64,000 nucleotides of DNA, taken from positions 7,105,072-7,169,071 of the forward strand of contig NC_066329.1 in assembly GCF_022539315.1 (NCBI RefSeq), given 5' to 3'. The notes under the pieces were generated by a model that was given only the letters and a program-made list of their open reading frames with translations, was not told the DNA's origin and did not search any database. The position numbers and the translations under genes are program-made. The stretch comes from Serinus canaria. Taxonomy: Eukaryota > Chordata > Aves > Passeriformes > Fringillidae. Position 1 is the stretch's first letter. Every line of letters begins with the position of its first letter. Below are positions 27,721 through 40,000 of the stretch, piece after piece.

Positions 27721-30700
27721 AAGGGAAGTTTCTCTTAGGAGCAGTCCTTGATGCAGTTTGGCTGGTACCTGAAACATTACCCTGCAGGTCATCTGGTTCA
27801 AGGGAGGGATCCAAATTAACTTGGAATAGGACACACATTGTACAATTACTTTGTCTCAGAGAAAAATCTGGTGGTGCTCCATTAGGGGATTATACACTGG
27901 TCCTGGCTCTATGTAATTGATGTAGCCCTATAGAAGTTGTGATACCTTTCCTGATATAGAATTCCACTGTGAGATGAGTTAAAGATACAAAACTGTAGCC
28001 TCTTGAAATTTTGGATTCAGCAGCCAAAGAAAACTTTAAATCCTGTGTGCTGTTTGTCTGGATTCATAACAACTTATGTTAGGAAAAAGGAAAGGAAAAG
28101 TTCAGCTATAATTATTCATATATAAAAGGCACAATTGCTCCTGGAAGTAGATCTCCTGGAGAGAGAATATGCACAAAGTAAAAATAAACTTGCTGCAGGT
28201 CCTGCTTCAACACTTCTGCAGCTTTTTTCTTGAGGCAGAGGGGCAGAAGCCAGGCTTTCACATGATGGATTAGTGATAAAACAACCTGCTAGGCTCAGAT
28301 TAGAATTTCTGTTATTTTGCCAAAAATCATAGGTGCATTAGTGAGGGGCAGGGAGACTGCATCATTTTGGTGAATCCTATGGGAATTTTTTTTTCAGACC
28401 TCTTTACAGTTATGAGCCAGGACTGGATCTCCACATCTGTTTTTATTGGCCAGCCTAGTTTACAAATGAGGCCCCTTTTGTCCCATCTAATTTTATGTAA
28501 TCTGTGATGCTGCATAACAATTCTGGGAAGAAGAAATGGAAGGATTGTGAGCTGACCTTGTGGCTAGTATGTACAGTGACTCACTCTATTCTTTATTTCA
28601 ACTTCCGTGAAGTCTTTTCAGATACACTGTTTACCCATTAAATGAGCTGTGCAGTTTATCTTATGGCTAAAAATCTTTCTAATATTTTGATATATTTGTT
28701 GGGAACATGACAAAATAAATCACAAATGAGAATGTTAAAAAATGCTTGCATTAATCATCTGAGACAGTCTCTCTCATTATTGTCTCGTTCAGAGTAACTA
28801 GTTATCTGTAAGAAAGGGTTTCCTGTCCCTTGATTTGCCAACCTACGTGACTTTACTGCCAAGGACATCTCTCCTCCATGCTTGACAAGCAATGGGTAAC
28901 TTCATAATCTTTCTCTGTGTAGGCAATTTCTTCATGGGAAGAAATTAAGTCAGTCATGCCCATTACTGAATCTAATTTTACTATAATTTAGAGGGAAGAA
29001 CTCTTCCCTGAGTAGAATTGATTTTATAACCGCGTACTTCAGGACTTACATTGCTTTCCTCCAGAGGATGTGGCAGAAGCTGTTGTTAGTGGCAGGCCTG
29101 CAGTTTGCTTGGCAAGGTCACTGCAGCAGCACCTTTCCTGGCAAGTGAGAAACTTGTGCCTTGCTTTGGTTTGCAGTCATCAGCAGCTGCTCTGAGGCAA
29201 ACTGAGCAAGGCAGCAAGTCAGTATGAGCTTGTTGAAATTCCACCTTTTGGGAAACACAGTGTTCCTAGGGTAGGTAGGACTCCTGGAGTCAAGCTGTCT
29301 TTGGCTGGTTGTTTTACCTTCTCCCTTAGGCAGCCTGGAGGTTTGGCCCTGGCCACAGAGGTGCCTTGCTCATGGCTTTACAGTTCATTCACCCTGGGTA
29401 GGACTTGTCCATCTTCTCCTCAGTCCAGGCTAGGCTGAGTGAAACACACACAAGGAAAGGTCCTTTTAAAAGCAGTTTGCAGCCATGCAGTGATAAAAGC
29501 CCAGTTGTGAAGAGCTGGGGAGTGCAAAACAATCTCTTTTTGCCTGCCCACAAAGAAACAGGAGAAGAAAACGTGGTGACTTCCTAACACTGGTCACAAG
29601 AGCATGTTTGACAGTGTCCCTTCAAGGTCAGTAACACCATTCTCAGCCGTTCAAAACAGCCTCTTAGCAGCAAACCCAGTGCAAATTCATGCAAGAGGGC
29701 TGCCTGCTCGTTGTTTCCCCTTGTTTGCTCAGGCTTCAGCCTGGCAGACAATCAGACCCAACTGCAGATGTAATGCAGGCAAAATACCAGAATACATGGG
29801 CCAGAGAGTGCTTTATGCTAATGGCAGCAGGCATTGCTGAATGTCTGCCTGCTCAGCAGCCTTGGAAGAGTCCTTGGCTGTCGAGACAAGTGGAAATCTA
29901 AGGAGCAACTCAGTGAGGGGTCTTTTTTTCAATTACATTCTTTGACCCACATTCTTCCTTACTTGTATTTGCAAGTATCATGAGATTGATCAGATTTTTC
30001 TCTTCAGTGGCCCTGTAACACCAAACCTTCTCCTGCAGACAGGAGAAATGCATTTGGTGGGGTGTCCAGAGATGGTGAATGGCTGAGTGAATGCACACTG
30101 CTTTTTATTTGGTGAAGCTGCCTGGAAGGCAGGCTCTTTTCTGCCTCATCATGCCCTTCTCTGCTGGTGGGAAGTGTTCTTTGCAGTTTGAACAATTTTC
30201 CTCTAATTAACAGGCATTTCCCAAACCTCTTCCCAAAGTCTCCTACTCATTCTCCTTTACCATTTATCTTCAGTTCCTCTCAGTTACACTCACTGGGTAA
30301 GCAACAAATCTTTCTGGTGCTTCTGAACATTGTTCACATGGCATATGCCATCTACTTTCTTTTTGATATTGCATTTTCTGCTGACACCTGCAAAGCCTGG
30401 TCTGACAAAACTTTTCCCCAAGGAGAGGTTTTGTAGTGTTGGTTCTGAGTGTTAAAAAACCATGGAAGCTTAGTGAGAAGCAAATGTGATTCTCTTTGCC
30501 CCTGCTTCAGGGATCAATGGTTTGAATCCTATTGTGCTTTACACCAGGGAAAATTGAAAGTAACCCCAGCTGCAACAAGGCAGTAGAGAAGGTAAAAGAA
30601 TTGCAACAATGGGATGAAGCTGCTACCCAGAGCAGTAAAACGCCAGGTTGCAGATAAGGCAATAGTGTGGCAAAGCCCTGTGAGCCCTGTGAACAATCAG

Positions 30701-30904
30701 GGCTTTCTGTGCTCTGGAACAAAGCAGCTTTACAGAGGGTGTTGCAGTGATCACTGGCTCAGTGGAAATTTCTGTTACATTGCAAATTCAGCCTTGCTGC
30801 ATGGCTGGGTGGCCCAGAGTGCTTCTCTGTGTCAGGGTAGGGAGTGGGGAGAAACCATGTGTTACAGCTGAAAGAGCCTTACCCATGACTTTTCTTCTCC
30901 ACAG

Positions 30905-31026
30905 GTGCCCCTGGTTGACAAAAGCCATCTCCCCAGCCATCCCAGTGTACAATGGACTCGTTTTCTTGTTTGTGCTGGCAAACTTCAGCATGGCAACTTT
31001 CATGGACCCTGGAGTTTTCCCACGAG
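30905..31026 (+). CDS. ZDHHC8: ZDHHC8 exon 2: second membrane segment
   Basis: The first base completes a codon begun in exon 1. Forty full codons follow, starting Cys-Pro-Trp-Leu-Thr, then one base that pairs with exon 3 to make Ala41. The product is a short lumenal or extracellular loop (SPAIPVYNG) and the second membrane helix ([15 protein letters not shown]), ending DPGVFPR. This matches human ZDHHC8 nearly residue for residue. The acceptor is preceded by ttttcttctccacag and the donor is GAG|gtaaca. A run of G tracts begins 12 bases past the donor. No initiator Met precedes it in frame, so it is internal and not a first exon. Confidence 0.96.
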
Positions 31027-34000
31027 GTAACAGAAATGGGAGTGTTGCAGGGGTGGGGGGAAGGGGGACACTGAAAATCCAAACCAAAGGAGGTGCCAGG
31101 TATCCAAACACACAAGTTGCTGATTAATCTTGTAGACTTTATTTATTTATTTACTGTACTTGACTGTCAGTAGGGGTGGGATGGCAGTGAAATGCTGGGC
31201 ACCCTCCAGCTCCCTTCTGAGCTCCTGGGTGTCCTCACACTGTCTCAGACTGGCACTCGAGGACATGGGGTTGTGCCAGTAGAATGGTTCTCCTTGGATA
31301 GCTCTCCTGAGTGATGTGATTTTGATTGCTATCCCCTGTGTCATGCTGGCACACTGGATTTAAGTCACTGTCTTCACAACAGGTAGCAGAGCATGGCAGA
31401 GGGGAGAGGCTAAACTTCCTGCAAGTTTCATCAAAGCAGTCCTTCCAGAATACCTTAAAAGAAATGCAGAAGCATTGAATGCTAGAACAGATAATGATTA
31501 AGGCTTGCCTTAGAGTGTCTAAAAATGTATACATTTAGAAAGATATTCCTGCTTAAATTAGTACTGATTCACAGCTGATTAAATAGGATAGAGATCACTC
31601 AGCTTTTGTAATGGGAACCACAGTGCAGCAACCTTTTTTAACACATCCTAATGAGAGAATTATCACCTCATTTTATCTGTCTTCCAATAATTATTCACAT
31701 GCAGTTTGCAGCAGAGACTGCTCTAGGCAGTCTGCCTAAGCCAATGGATCTGTGCTGTCTGCAAGCTGTGCTTCTTCACCTCTATTCACCAAGTTCAGTG
31801 TCTGTTTTGAATTGCTACCTGACAAGAGCAAGGTGCCAGTCCTGCTGGTTTCCCAGAATAGCAAGGCCGGGTTTCTCCAGGCAGCATGGGCTAATAATGA
31901 GCATCTCTCTGCCATTCCCCTCAGCTGAAGCTTCTGAACCCCTGATTAAGTGTTGCAGCACTCCAGTTAAGGAAAGTATTGTGTGTGAAGGCAATTTAAG
32001 GCAGGGGCAAGATTCAGTCACTTGTGTAAGATCAACTGATACACTGTATAGGTACTTAAAACTGCAAATGCTAGTGACTTTCAAAAGAATTACACAGGTG
32101 GAGTTTTAAGGAGTTTCCTGGACTTGTTAGTTTCTTTATCACAGCAGAGAGAACAATGGTTAATTAAACATTAAACATTATCAGTCTGAGAGTCCAGTGT
32201 TTGTGCAGGGCTGTTCCCTCAGAGCAGAGCTCGACATCACCAGGCCCTGGGAGTGATCAGTGCTGAATGTATTGTCAGTTCATACCTTCCTCTGGGCTTC
32301 TCTAACTTCCTTTTGCAAACAAGTTCTTCATTTTGGACTTTGCATTTAAGGAAGAAACACATGGGAAGATCAAACAGAAACTTTCTCATCACCTTCCCTC
32401 CCATCCCATCTCCCTGTACACAAGGGAGTCAGGAGCAAAGCAGGAAGAGGAGGAGTTCCTAAAGTTCACCCCTCTACTGTCTCTCACTTCATTTGTGGCC
32501 TTGGCCTTGCATCTCTGTGCCTGTGCCTTGTCAGGAAGATGCTGGGAGCAAAGGGAAAGAAAAGACATGGCATTCGTCCTGGGAGGAGGTAATGGAGTAG
32601 GAGTTTAGATGTGTGAAGGAAGCAAACTGATAAGGGAAAAGATGGAAAAGACTATAAATACCAGTGCTGGGAGGAAAGAGGAGCAGATGTTATTTCAGAT
32701 CACAAGTGTGCATGTGAAAAAAAGCTTATCACCACCCCACGCCGCCCGCAGAGCTGCCAGCGCAAGGAGTTCAGGAATTGTAGGAGTGACTTAAAATGAA
32801 TACACAATCACTCTGTTTGCTTTCTGATGTTGAAATTAGGTTCAGTCTTCTTGGCTTTCAAGCTTCTTAGCACATTTCTGATAGTTAGGAATTTACTTCA
32901 AAACCAAAACAACAAATAAGTAGTACAAAAGCTGAGACTCTAATGAAATCACACAATTCCTTAAGGAAGCCATCAAAAATCTGTTAGAAAAATACGAGAC
33001 TTGGCTGCTCCATGTCAGTGGATCAGTGTATGAGAATTTGTGTAGTAAGATACATTCCTTTGTCAATGTATTCTTCTGCTCAGGTCTCTGGAAACTGGAA
33101 ATAAGCACATTTCTAGCTATATTATATGAGCTTGCAGGTCTGGCAGATAGAACTTGGCCTGTGGAGGGAAATGATAAAAGTTGAGCTGCAGAAACCCAGC
33201 TTGTTGAAGAGGAGCTTAATCAAACTCACAGCTCTGTTACTCTTTTTTCTTTTTTTTTTTAATTTGTTGGCTCTCTGAATCTTTCTGGTATGAATCAGTA
33301 TTGGCTCTGTGTGTGTGAATTTCTGGTAATACACCAGAATGAATGAGTAGGAAAGGAAGTATCAAGTAACTGAAATTGGGGCTGCCTTGAAAAATCTGAT
33401 TTACAGTCTAGGCTGAGAATGGCAATGTTTTTTGCTGGCTAATTATACCAACTACAATCAGCTTTCAGTGTTTTTGATGTGGATCTGTTTTGTACAAACT
33501 CAGTGTTTGAATTCTGCAAAAGGAACATGTTTAAATGCATGTAGGTATATATAATGTACAGACTTTTTGTCAGCATAGTCAGATTTTTTATGAGAGCTTA
33601 AATGGTTTGACTGTTCTGGTGTCTTGTTTTCATCTGCCCACATGTATTACAGCTTGGGCAGGTTTATAATGGTATTGGAGAACCTAAAGACTGTATTTAT
33701 AGAAGTGCCTAAGGGATTTAGAGTCTGGCTCTCTCTAAGAGTTCCACTGACTAGTTAGGAAGGAAAATTATAGGGAATGGTGCCAGTACAGCACTCTGCT
33801 TCCACACACAAACGTTAATCCAGAGAATACTCTTGCAGATAAATACTGTAGCTAAGCCAGATCCTAAGCTCATCTAGGTGAAGGGAGAAACTCCCTCTGA
33901 AGTCAATGGAAATTGGATCATGATAACACATCTAGAGAAGATTTAATATAGAACTGCATGACAGTAATTGATGCTCCTCTGGGACAACATTATCAAATTC

Positions 34001-37000
34001 CACCTAATTTGGAGCCAGTCAACCAATGCCAGCTGCACTATAATGTTTAACCAGGTGTTAAATAGATGTGAACTTCTTAGATTTTCTGTCAGGAGGAAAT
34101 AAATAAAGATCACAGGAATCTAGGATAATCTAGGATAATATTTTTTTCTTCCCAGTATATATTTTTCTGTTGTAGACTGGGGTTCTTTTAGTGCATTTAT
34201 CTTTAAATGGACTCTTTTCTTAAACAGGGCAGAGGTGATAAACCATCTGTCCTGTGCATTGTCCCCAGGAAGGGCACTGTGCAGTGTCCCTGTGTCCCTG
34301 GATTAGCTCTTTTCTCCTTGCCCTGTGCTGCCTGCACTAACTCTGAGTTTTGCGTTGAGCAGCAGACGAGGATGAGGACAAGGACGACGACTTCCGCGCG
34401 CCGCTGTACAAGAACGTGGAGATCAAAGGAATCCAAGTACGGATGAAGTGGTGCGCCACCTGCCACTTCTACCGCCCGCCCCGCTGCTCCCACTGCAGCG
34501 TCTGCGACAACTGCGTGGAGGTAACGCTGCTGGGCTGCCCCACCCCGCCTCTGGGCTTGCCCCTGCTGCTGGGAACGGGCTGCTGGGCTGCCCCAGAGTG
34601 CAGGTCTGGGGAGTTCACGGCTGGACTCCTGCCGCCGGCCGGGAGTACAAATCACAGACGGGATGGGATGGCTGAGGAACGGGCCTTGTGCTGTTTTATT
34701 TTCTAGCATCAGTCTCATTACGCGGTTATGACAATGGGAAGATGCCATCAGCTCACATTCTAGGCAGCAGACTAAGAACCTAATGTTACACCTTGCTTTG
34801 TAAGTTTTTTGACTAATGACACAAAGCAAAAGCATGTTGGGGAGTTCTGGGGAGTTCACAGCTGGACTCCCACTGAGCAGTGCCATTCCAAGCACAGCCC
34901 TCAGTTATGTGTTACAAATGCAACGATGCTTGTTGTCAGCCCTGCCGCCAGTGGTGATTAAAATATAAATTTATGATGCTGGCTGCATCTTCCTTGAAGT
35001 AGCTAAGGGATTGTGAATGTAAATAAAGGAGTGAATGGGAGAGTTGGTGCCGAGTTCAAGAGAGCAAGAAATTCAGTGTGAACCATTTCAACTTGTCATG
35101 TATGAGTTTAAGGTTCATAATTTAATTTGGTGCAGACTGGTGACAGCATTAGTGGACCAGTGGAGAAGCCACAATGGAGTGTGAGCTCAGGAGAGCAAAA
35201 CTCAGAGTTCAGCAAATGGTTCTCCAGTCAATAGAAGGAGTCCATGTCTTTGTCAACACCCCAGCTCAGAGCATGAGCTCATTCATGTTTCTAATGTTGA
35301 TTGCTCTGAATTAGGGGACTTTCTTGATTCTTGTTACCCCTGGGGTCTTGGTGAGTCACACAGGATTTTTTAAAAATAACCCTAAACAGTAAGATGTTGT
35401 TTTGGGCTATAAGCATCTCCCAGACATGTAGGTACAGAACACTGTATTCACAACAGTGTATTGCCAGGGGACTTTTTATTGCTGAGCTAAAAATTCTACT
35501 TCTAAAGGATAATTTCTGCTGCAAGGTCTATTTTTTTTTCTAAATAGAAAGATGAAATCTTAATATGTCTAAAATATATTCAGTTGTGCCATTAAAATGA
35601 AAGGAATTACTAATCAGAAGGGGAAAAAAGTACCAGAGTCAGCTGGAATGCTGTATACACTACCTTTGTCCTAATCCTCTTTGCCATAAGCAAGGGAATA
35701 GTCCCAAAGAGAGCAGCACATTTACAAGTGAGAGAAAGGCTGCCTGAATTTATCTTGTGTCAGTCATATATCTAAGTTATAATTATCTGGAAGCAGTGCT
35801 AGTAACCATTGATAAATAGGACAAGGCTGTTTTGGAAGGCTTTAGAAGGATGTGGGATTTTAGAAGCCTGAGAGTGAGGAGCTGCTAAGGTCTCTGGGTA
35901 GAGTGAAGTAGCCACAGCTATTTGTAAGTTGTGACACACAGTTTGTTTAGACTGCTGTGAATTGTTGCATAGAGCTGGATTTTTGGTAGAAAACCTGAAT
36001 CATTGTTACTAGGTTTAAAGCATAAATGTTTTCACTAATTCCAGCTTCTGGGGGTTGTTTAGATGATGGTAAATTCTCAGTTGTCCCGTGGAGTTTCTTT
36101 CTTCCACCTTCCCCGGTGGCTCAGCATCAAATTTCGTTTTCAGGAAATGAAGTTTTCTCAGAAAAAGATTGCTCAAAACTCAGTGGTATAAACATTTGAA
36201 GTTTCATGCTGATGTCAGGCTTCCATGGGAGTCAGTTCTGCAGCAGAAATGAAAATGGGAGGGAATCCAAAATGAACCTGCATAAAATAGCAGAAGGCAA
36301 GGTGACTCTGGCTAGCTCTTCACAAGTTCTATTGATAGGTCACTTGAATGTTCCCTTCTATTCTGGTGCACAAGTAAAGAGCTCTGCTTGTAATTAAATT
36401 ACTGCTGCTGTGGAGGAATGTAGGCAAAAAGTATTAATGACTTCTGAATCAATAAATCATGGCCTTAAACATGTTTTATTGATTCTTGTGATGCTTATTT
36501 CCCACTCACCTGTCATATTCTGGAAGAGCTTTGAGACAGGAACAGGAGTGACTCTGCTGGCTTTCCATGTAGGATCCACTCAGGGTTGTAGTTCACATGT
36601 TTTCACTGTCAGTCTAGAATATACAATCAAAATTATTTTCCCAAATATAAAACTTTTGAACCAATTTGACAAAAATGAATAATCAGCAAAAGCAGACAAC
36701 ACTTGCAGAAATAAAATAAATTAAAACTTAAAGCATGCTGTTACCAGAGGGACCCAAAAATGAATCTTTAACAAAGATAGTCAGATTTTTGTTTTCTTAA
36801 TTGGAATATTTGCAGTGAGTGTTAACACAGTTTCATAATTCATAGGTATTTTGGGCTGCATACAGCCAGATTTGCATAACAGACAGATGTTATGTCAGCA
36901 TTTCAGATATAGCCTGAAATGATCTTAATATTTAAGTTGCCTCTCTCCTTTTCTAATATGCCTTGAGAAAGCTCTAATCCTTTTTTTTTTTGTATTTTGT

Positions 37001-40000
37001 AAATTTTTGGTAAATGCATTGTGCAAAACTTAGAAATACAAAACCCCCTGTGTCATCACTGAGCAGTGCTTAACATTGAGCAGTGCTTAAAAATAGCATT
37101 GCCACAAAGTGAAGAATAAACAGTTCATTTGACAGTGCAAGGAATGTGTAATATCTGCTCTGAAGAACACAGAGGTAAGAAGGGTTTATTTCTTACACCT
37201 GATCTTGTCTTCACGTCAGGAATAATCCCATTGGAGACAGTGGATTTACATGCTTACAAAACTGTGTAAAGGCACTTGGAGGGTGTCTGTGGCTTGCCCT
37301 CATTATTAAATCTCCTGTTAAAAGGGATCTGACTTTGTGAGGGACTTTGGACTTGTGACTGAGACAAATAGTTAGGTTTGGATTCATAACTTAATGGACC
37401 TGTGCATAACTTTGTCTCTGTCTGATCCTGCTGTTCTTTTTCTTTGTGACCTGCTTGGTAAAAAGGTACTTTTGTGTTCAAAATGGACTCATTGTTCAAA
37501 ATGGACTCATTCAGTGATGTATAAATACTGAAATGTGGGACAGGGCATTCTGCAGCACTATTGCATCTTCAAACCATCCTAGGCTATAATAACTTCATTG
37601 TAATTGACTCATGGTAAGGATGCTAAAAATGAGGGCTTCTGCTGCTAGCAGATAAATAGCCTGTCCTTTATGTTTGATACATCCTCTCTCTCTTCAAACC
37701 CTATAAACAGTCAAGTACCTCTCCATTCATGGACAGAGAAACAACTTGGTCCTAAAAAGTCTTATAAAAGACAGTCAAGCATTTTATAAAGCTGCAGAAT
37801 TCGTCTGATGTAATTTTACATGACAGTGGTTCAGATTCATCTCTCAGGCAATGTATTTTCTTTCACTGTTTGGATATTTTTCCCTATCTCTCCCTTTCTT
37901 TACAAGGATTTTGACCATCACTGCCCATGGGTCAACAATTGCATAGGACGGAGGAACTACCGCTATTTTTTTCTCTTCTTGCTGTCCTTAAGTACACACA
38001 TGGTTGGAGTGTTCACCTTTGGGCTCATCTTCGTCCTGAACCACATGGAAAAGCTGGGAGCAGCTCACACTACCATTACGTATCCTTCCTGCTGGTCTTT
38101 CCAGACTCAAGGTGACTGAGGAAAATGGGCAAGAATGAATCTGAATATTTGTCCTCCAGGAGCTGGTGGAGCCTGTCCTGATCCCCCACTGCTTTCCTCC
38201 TGTAAATGCTCAGTGCAGGATTTCCTCTGTTCCCATTGTACCTGTGTGTGAGCATGGATTGCTCCAGAAACTGTAGGTGACCCTTTGTCTTTCGCAGTCT
38301 TTGTCACGACAGCCCAGCCGAAGGATGAGCTGCCTCCCTGAATTTAACTTACAAGCAGGTGTAGCTCTCAACTGCCGTGTGCTGTATTTAAAACTCTGTT
38401 GCTGTGCTTTGGAGCAGAGTGTGCTCTGGAAGTAGCCCCCTGCATGTTGGTGTAACACATGAATTGCTGGCTCTGATGGGGTGATACTGCTCTTGATAGG
38501 TCAGTGCAGAATATTCTTTACAAGGTAGAAAGGTAGAGCCAGAATCATTGAGTTCACATTGCTTTTTAACCATCTCAAGGGTGAGGACCCAGACTAGGAG
38601 CAGACAGACTTAACTTTGAGATTAAATTTAGTTAGACCTTGCTAAAGGTGAGGAATACTTTGCACTCATGAGACCCCATCTGGAGTGCTGTGCCAACATC
38701 AGAAGGAAGTGGAGCTGCTGGAGCAAGTCCAGTGGAGGCCTCAGAGGTGCTCAGAGAGTCCCTCTCCTCTGGAGGCTGGGAGAGTTGATGTTGTTCTGCC
38801 TGGAGAAGAGAAGGCTGTAGGGAGATCTTAGAGCTCTTTCCAGTGCCTAAAGGAGCTCCAGAGAAGCTGGAGAGGGACTCTGGAAAAGGGTCTGGAGTGA
38901 AAGGATAAGGGGGAGCAGCTTCAAACTGAAAGAGGGCAAGTTTAGATGAGATATTAGCATGAAATTCTTCACTATGAGGCCCTGGCACAGGTTGCCCAGA
39001 GAAGCTGTGGCTGCCCCTGGATCTCTGGAAGTGTCCAAGGCCAGGTTGGACAGGGCTTGGAGCAGCCTGGGATAATGAACAGGGGAGTTGAAACTAGGTG
39101 ATCTTTAGGGTCCCTTCCATGCCAAACCATTCTATGACACTGTGACACTCCCCTGTTTATTTTTTTTTCTCCTTTTCCTCTCCCTGTCTTTCACAGACCC
39201 TTTTCCCCTTCACTCATCCCAGTTTCTTTAACTCTTGGATGCAGAATGGCTGTCATGTGTGTGGCTGGGTTATTCTTTATCCCAGTCATTGGTCTCACTG
39301 GCTTCCACATTGTTCTAGTGGCCCGAGGGCGCACAACCAATGAGCAGGTAAGAGTAACAATCCTTTCTCCATGTTTGTGGCTTAGGTGCTGAGGTGGGAA
39401 GGAAAGTCAGCAAGTGGGCTTGGGTAAAGCTAAAGATGGTCCAAATCTTACCAGTAATGCTCTTCTTGGTGCTTCTGTGAAGATCTAGGAAGGTTGCCTC
39501 TTTTTTTATTTTCAGATTTTTTTTTAATACACTGCAGGCAAAGATTTCCCTTTTTTAGCCACAGAGCATCACCCCAGGCTTATTTATTATTTAAAATCTA
39601 CTCATGACCTTGAAATAGGTTTTATGTGGTAAGTACCATCAACCCCAGAAGTTCAAACTTTATGAGTCAGACTGAACGACCGATGAGACTGAGTGAAAAA
39701 AAAAAGGAAAATATTAAATCATTTGCCCTCTCTCCTGGTATTTTGAACTACCCCAGCAAGCCCTCACTGCCCATGATAGGGTGTGAGTTAGCTCTTTGTC
39801 TCCCTCTGTGTCTCTCTCTTGTTCTCATGCATATGAACACACACAGAGTGCTGTTGGACCCAGCTTGCTTTGCTTCTCCAAACCGAGTGCCAACACGACA
39901 CCTTGTGCCAAAAAGCCTGGAAAACTCTGGTTCCCCTGCAGTTCTCCAAGGTCCATGACCCACAGTCCCTGTGGTTGATGCAGAGCTGCATTCATGTGCA

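Larger units (their letters stand above)
1..30904 (+). other. ZDHHC8 intron 1 (3' portion); no supported gene
   Basis: This stretch ends in the pyrimidine-rich acceptor of exon 2 (AG at 30903-30904). Nothing in it resembles the missing first coding exon, which should encode a short N-terminus and the first membrane segment. There is no strong CpG island. Open frames are short and scattered on both strands, as expected by chance in intronic DNA. It holds simple repeats (3791-3842, 21108-21158), one decayed CR1 tail (11161-11235), a small CpG cluster (about 16330-16670), and AT-rich blocks that could be conserved non-coding elements (around 19430-19480 and 27240-27720). The stretches 1-3790, 3843-11160, 11236-16320, 16680-21107 and 21159-27240 show nothing else I can name. 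That this is intron 1 is inferred from exon 2 continuing an upstream codon. Confidence 0.75.
34521..37906 (+). other. ZDHHC8 intron 3
   Basis: This is the AT-rich intron between the two halves of the DHHC domain. The GC-rich character of exon 3 spills about 130 bases into it. It carries three local duplications: a 26-base direct repeat with one mismatch (34605-34630 and 34846-34871), a 17-base tandem pair at 37057-37090, and a perfect 18-base tandem pair at 37476-37511. No other gene is evident. Confidence 0.85.

Noticed and set aside
31651..32109. 152-residue plus-strand frame shortly after exon 2
   Set aside because: It lies in intron 2 and is out of keeping with the ZDHHC8 frame and homology. 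No plausible acceptor-donor pair would include it.
34203..34895. 230-residue minus-strand open frame
   Set aside because: It is the antisense shadow of CpG-rich exon 3 and its flank. Its composition (Arg, Ala, Val from GC-rich codons) reflects the opposite strand.
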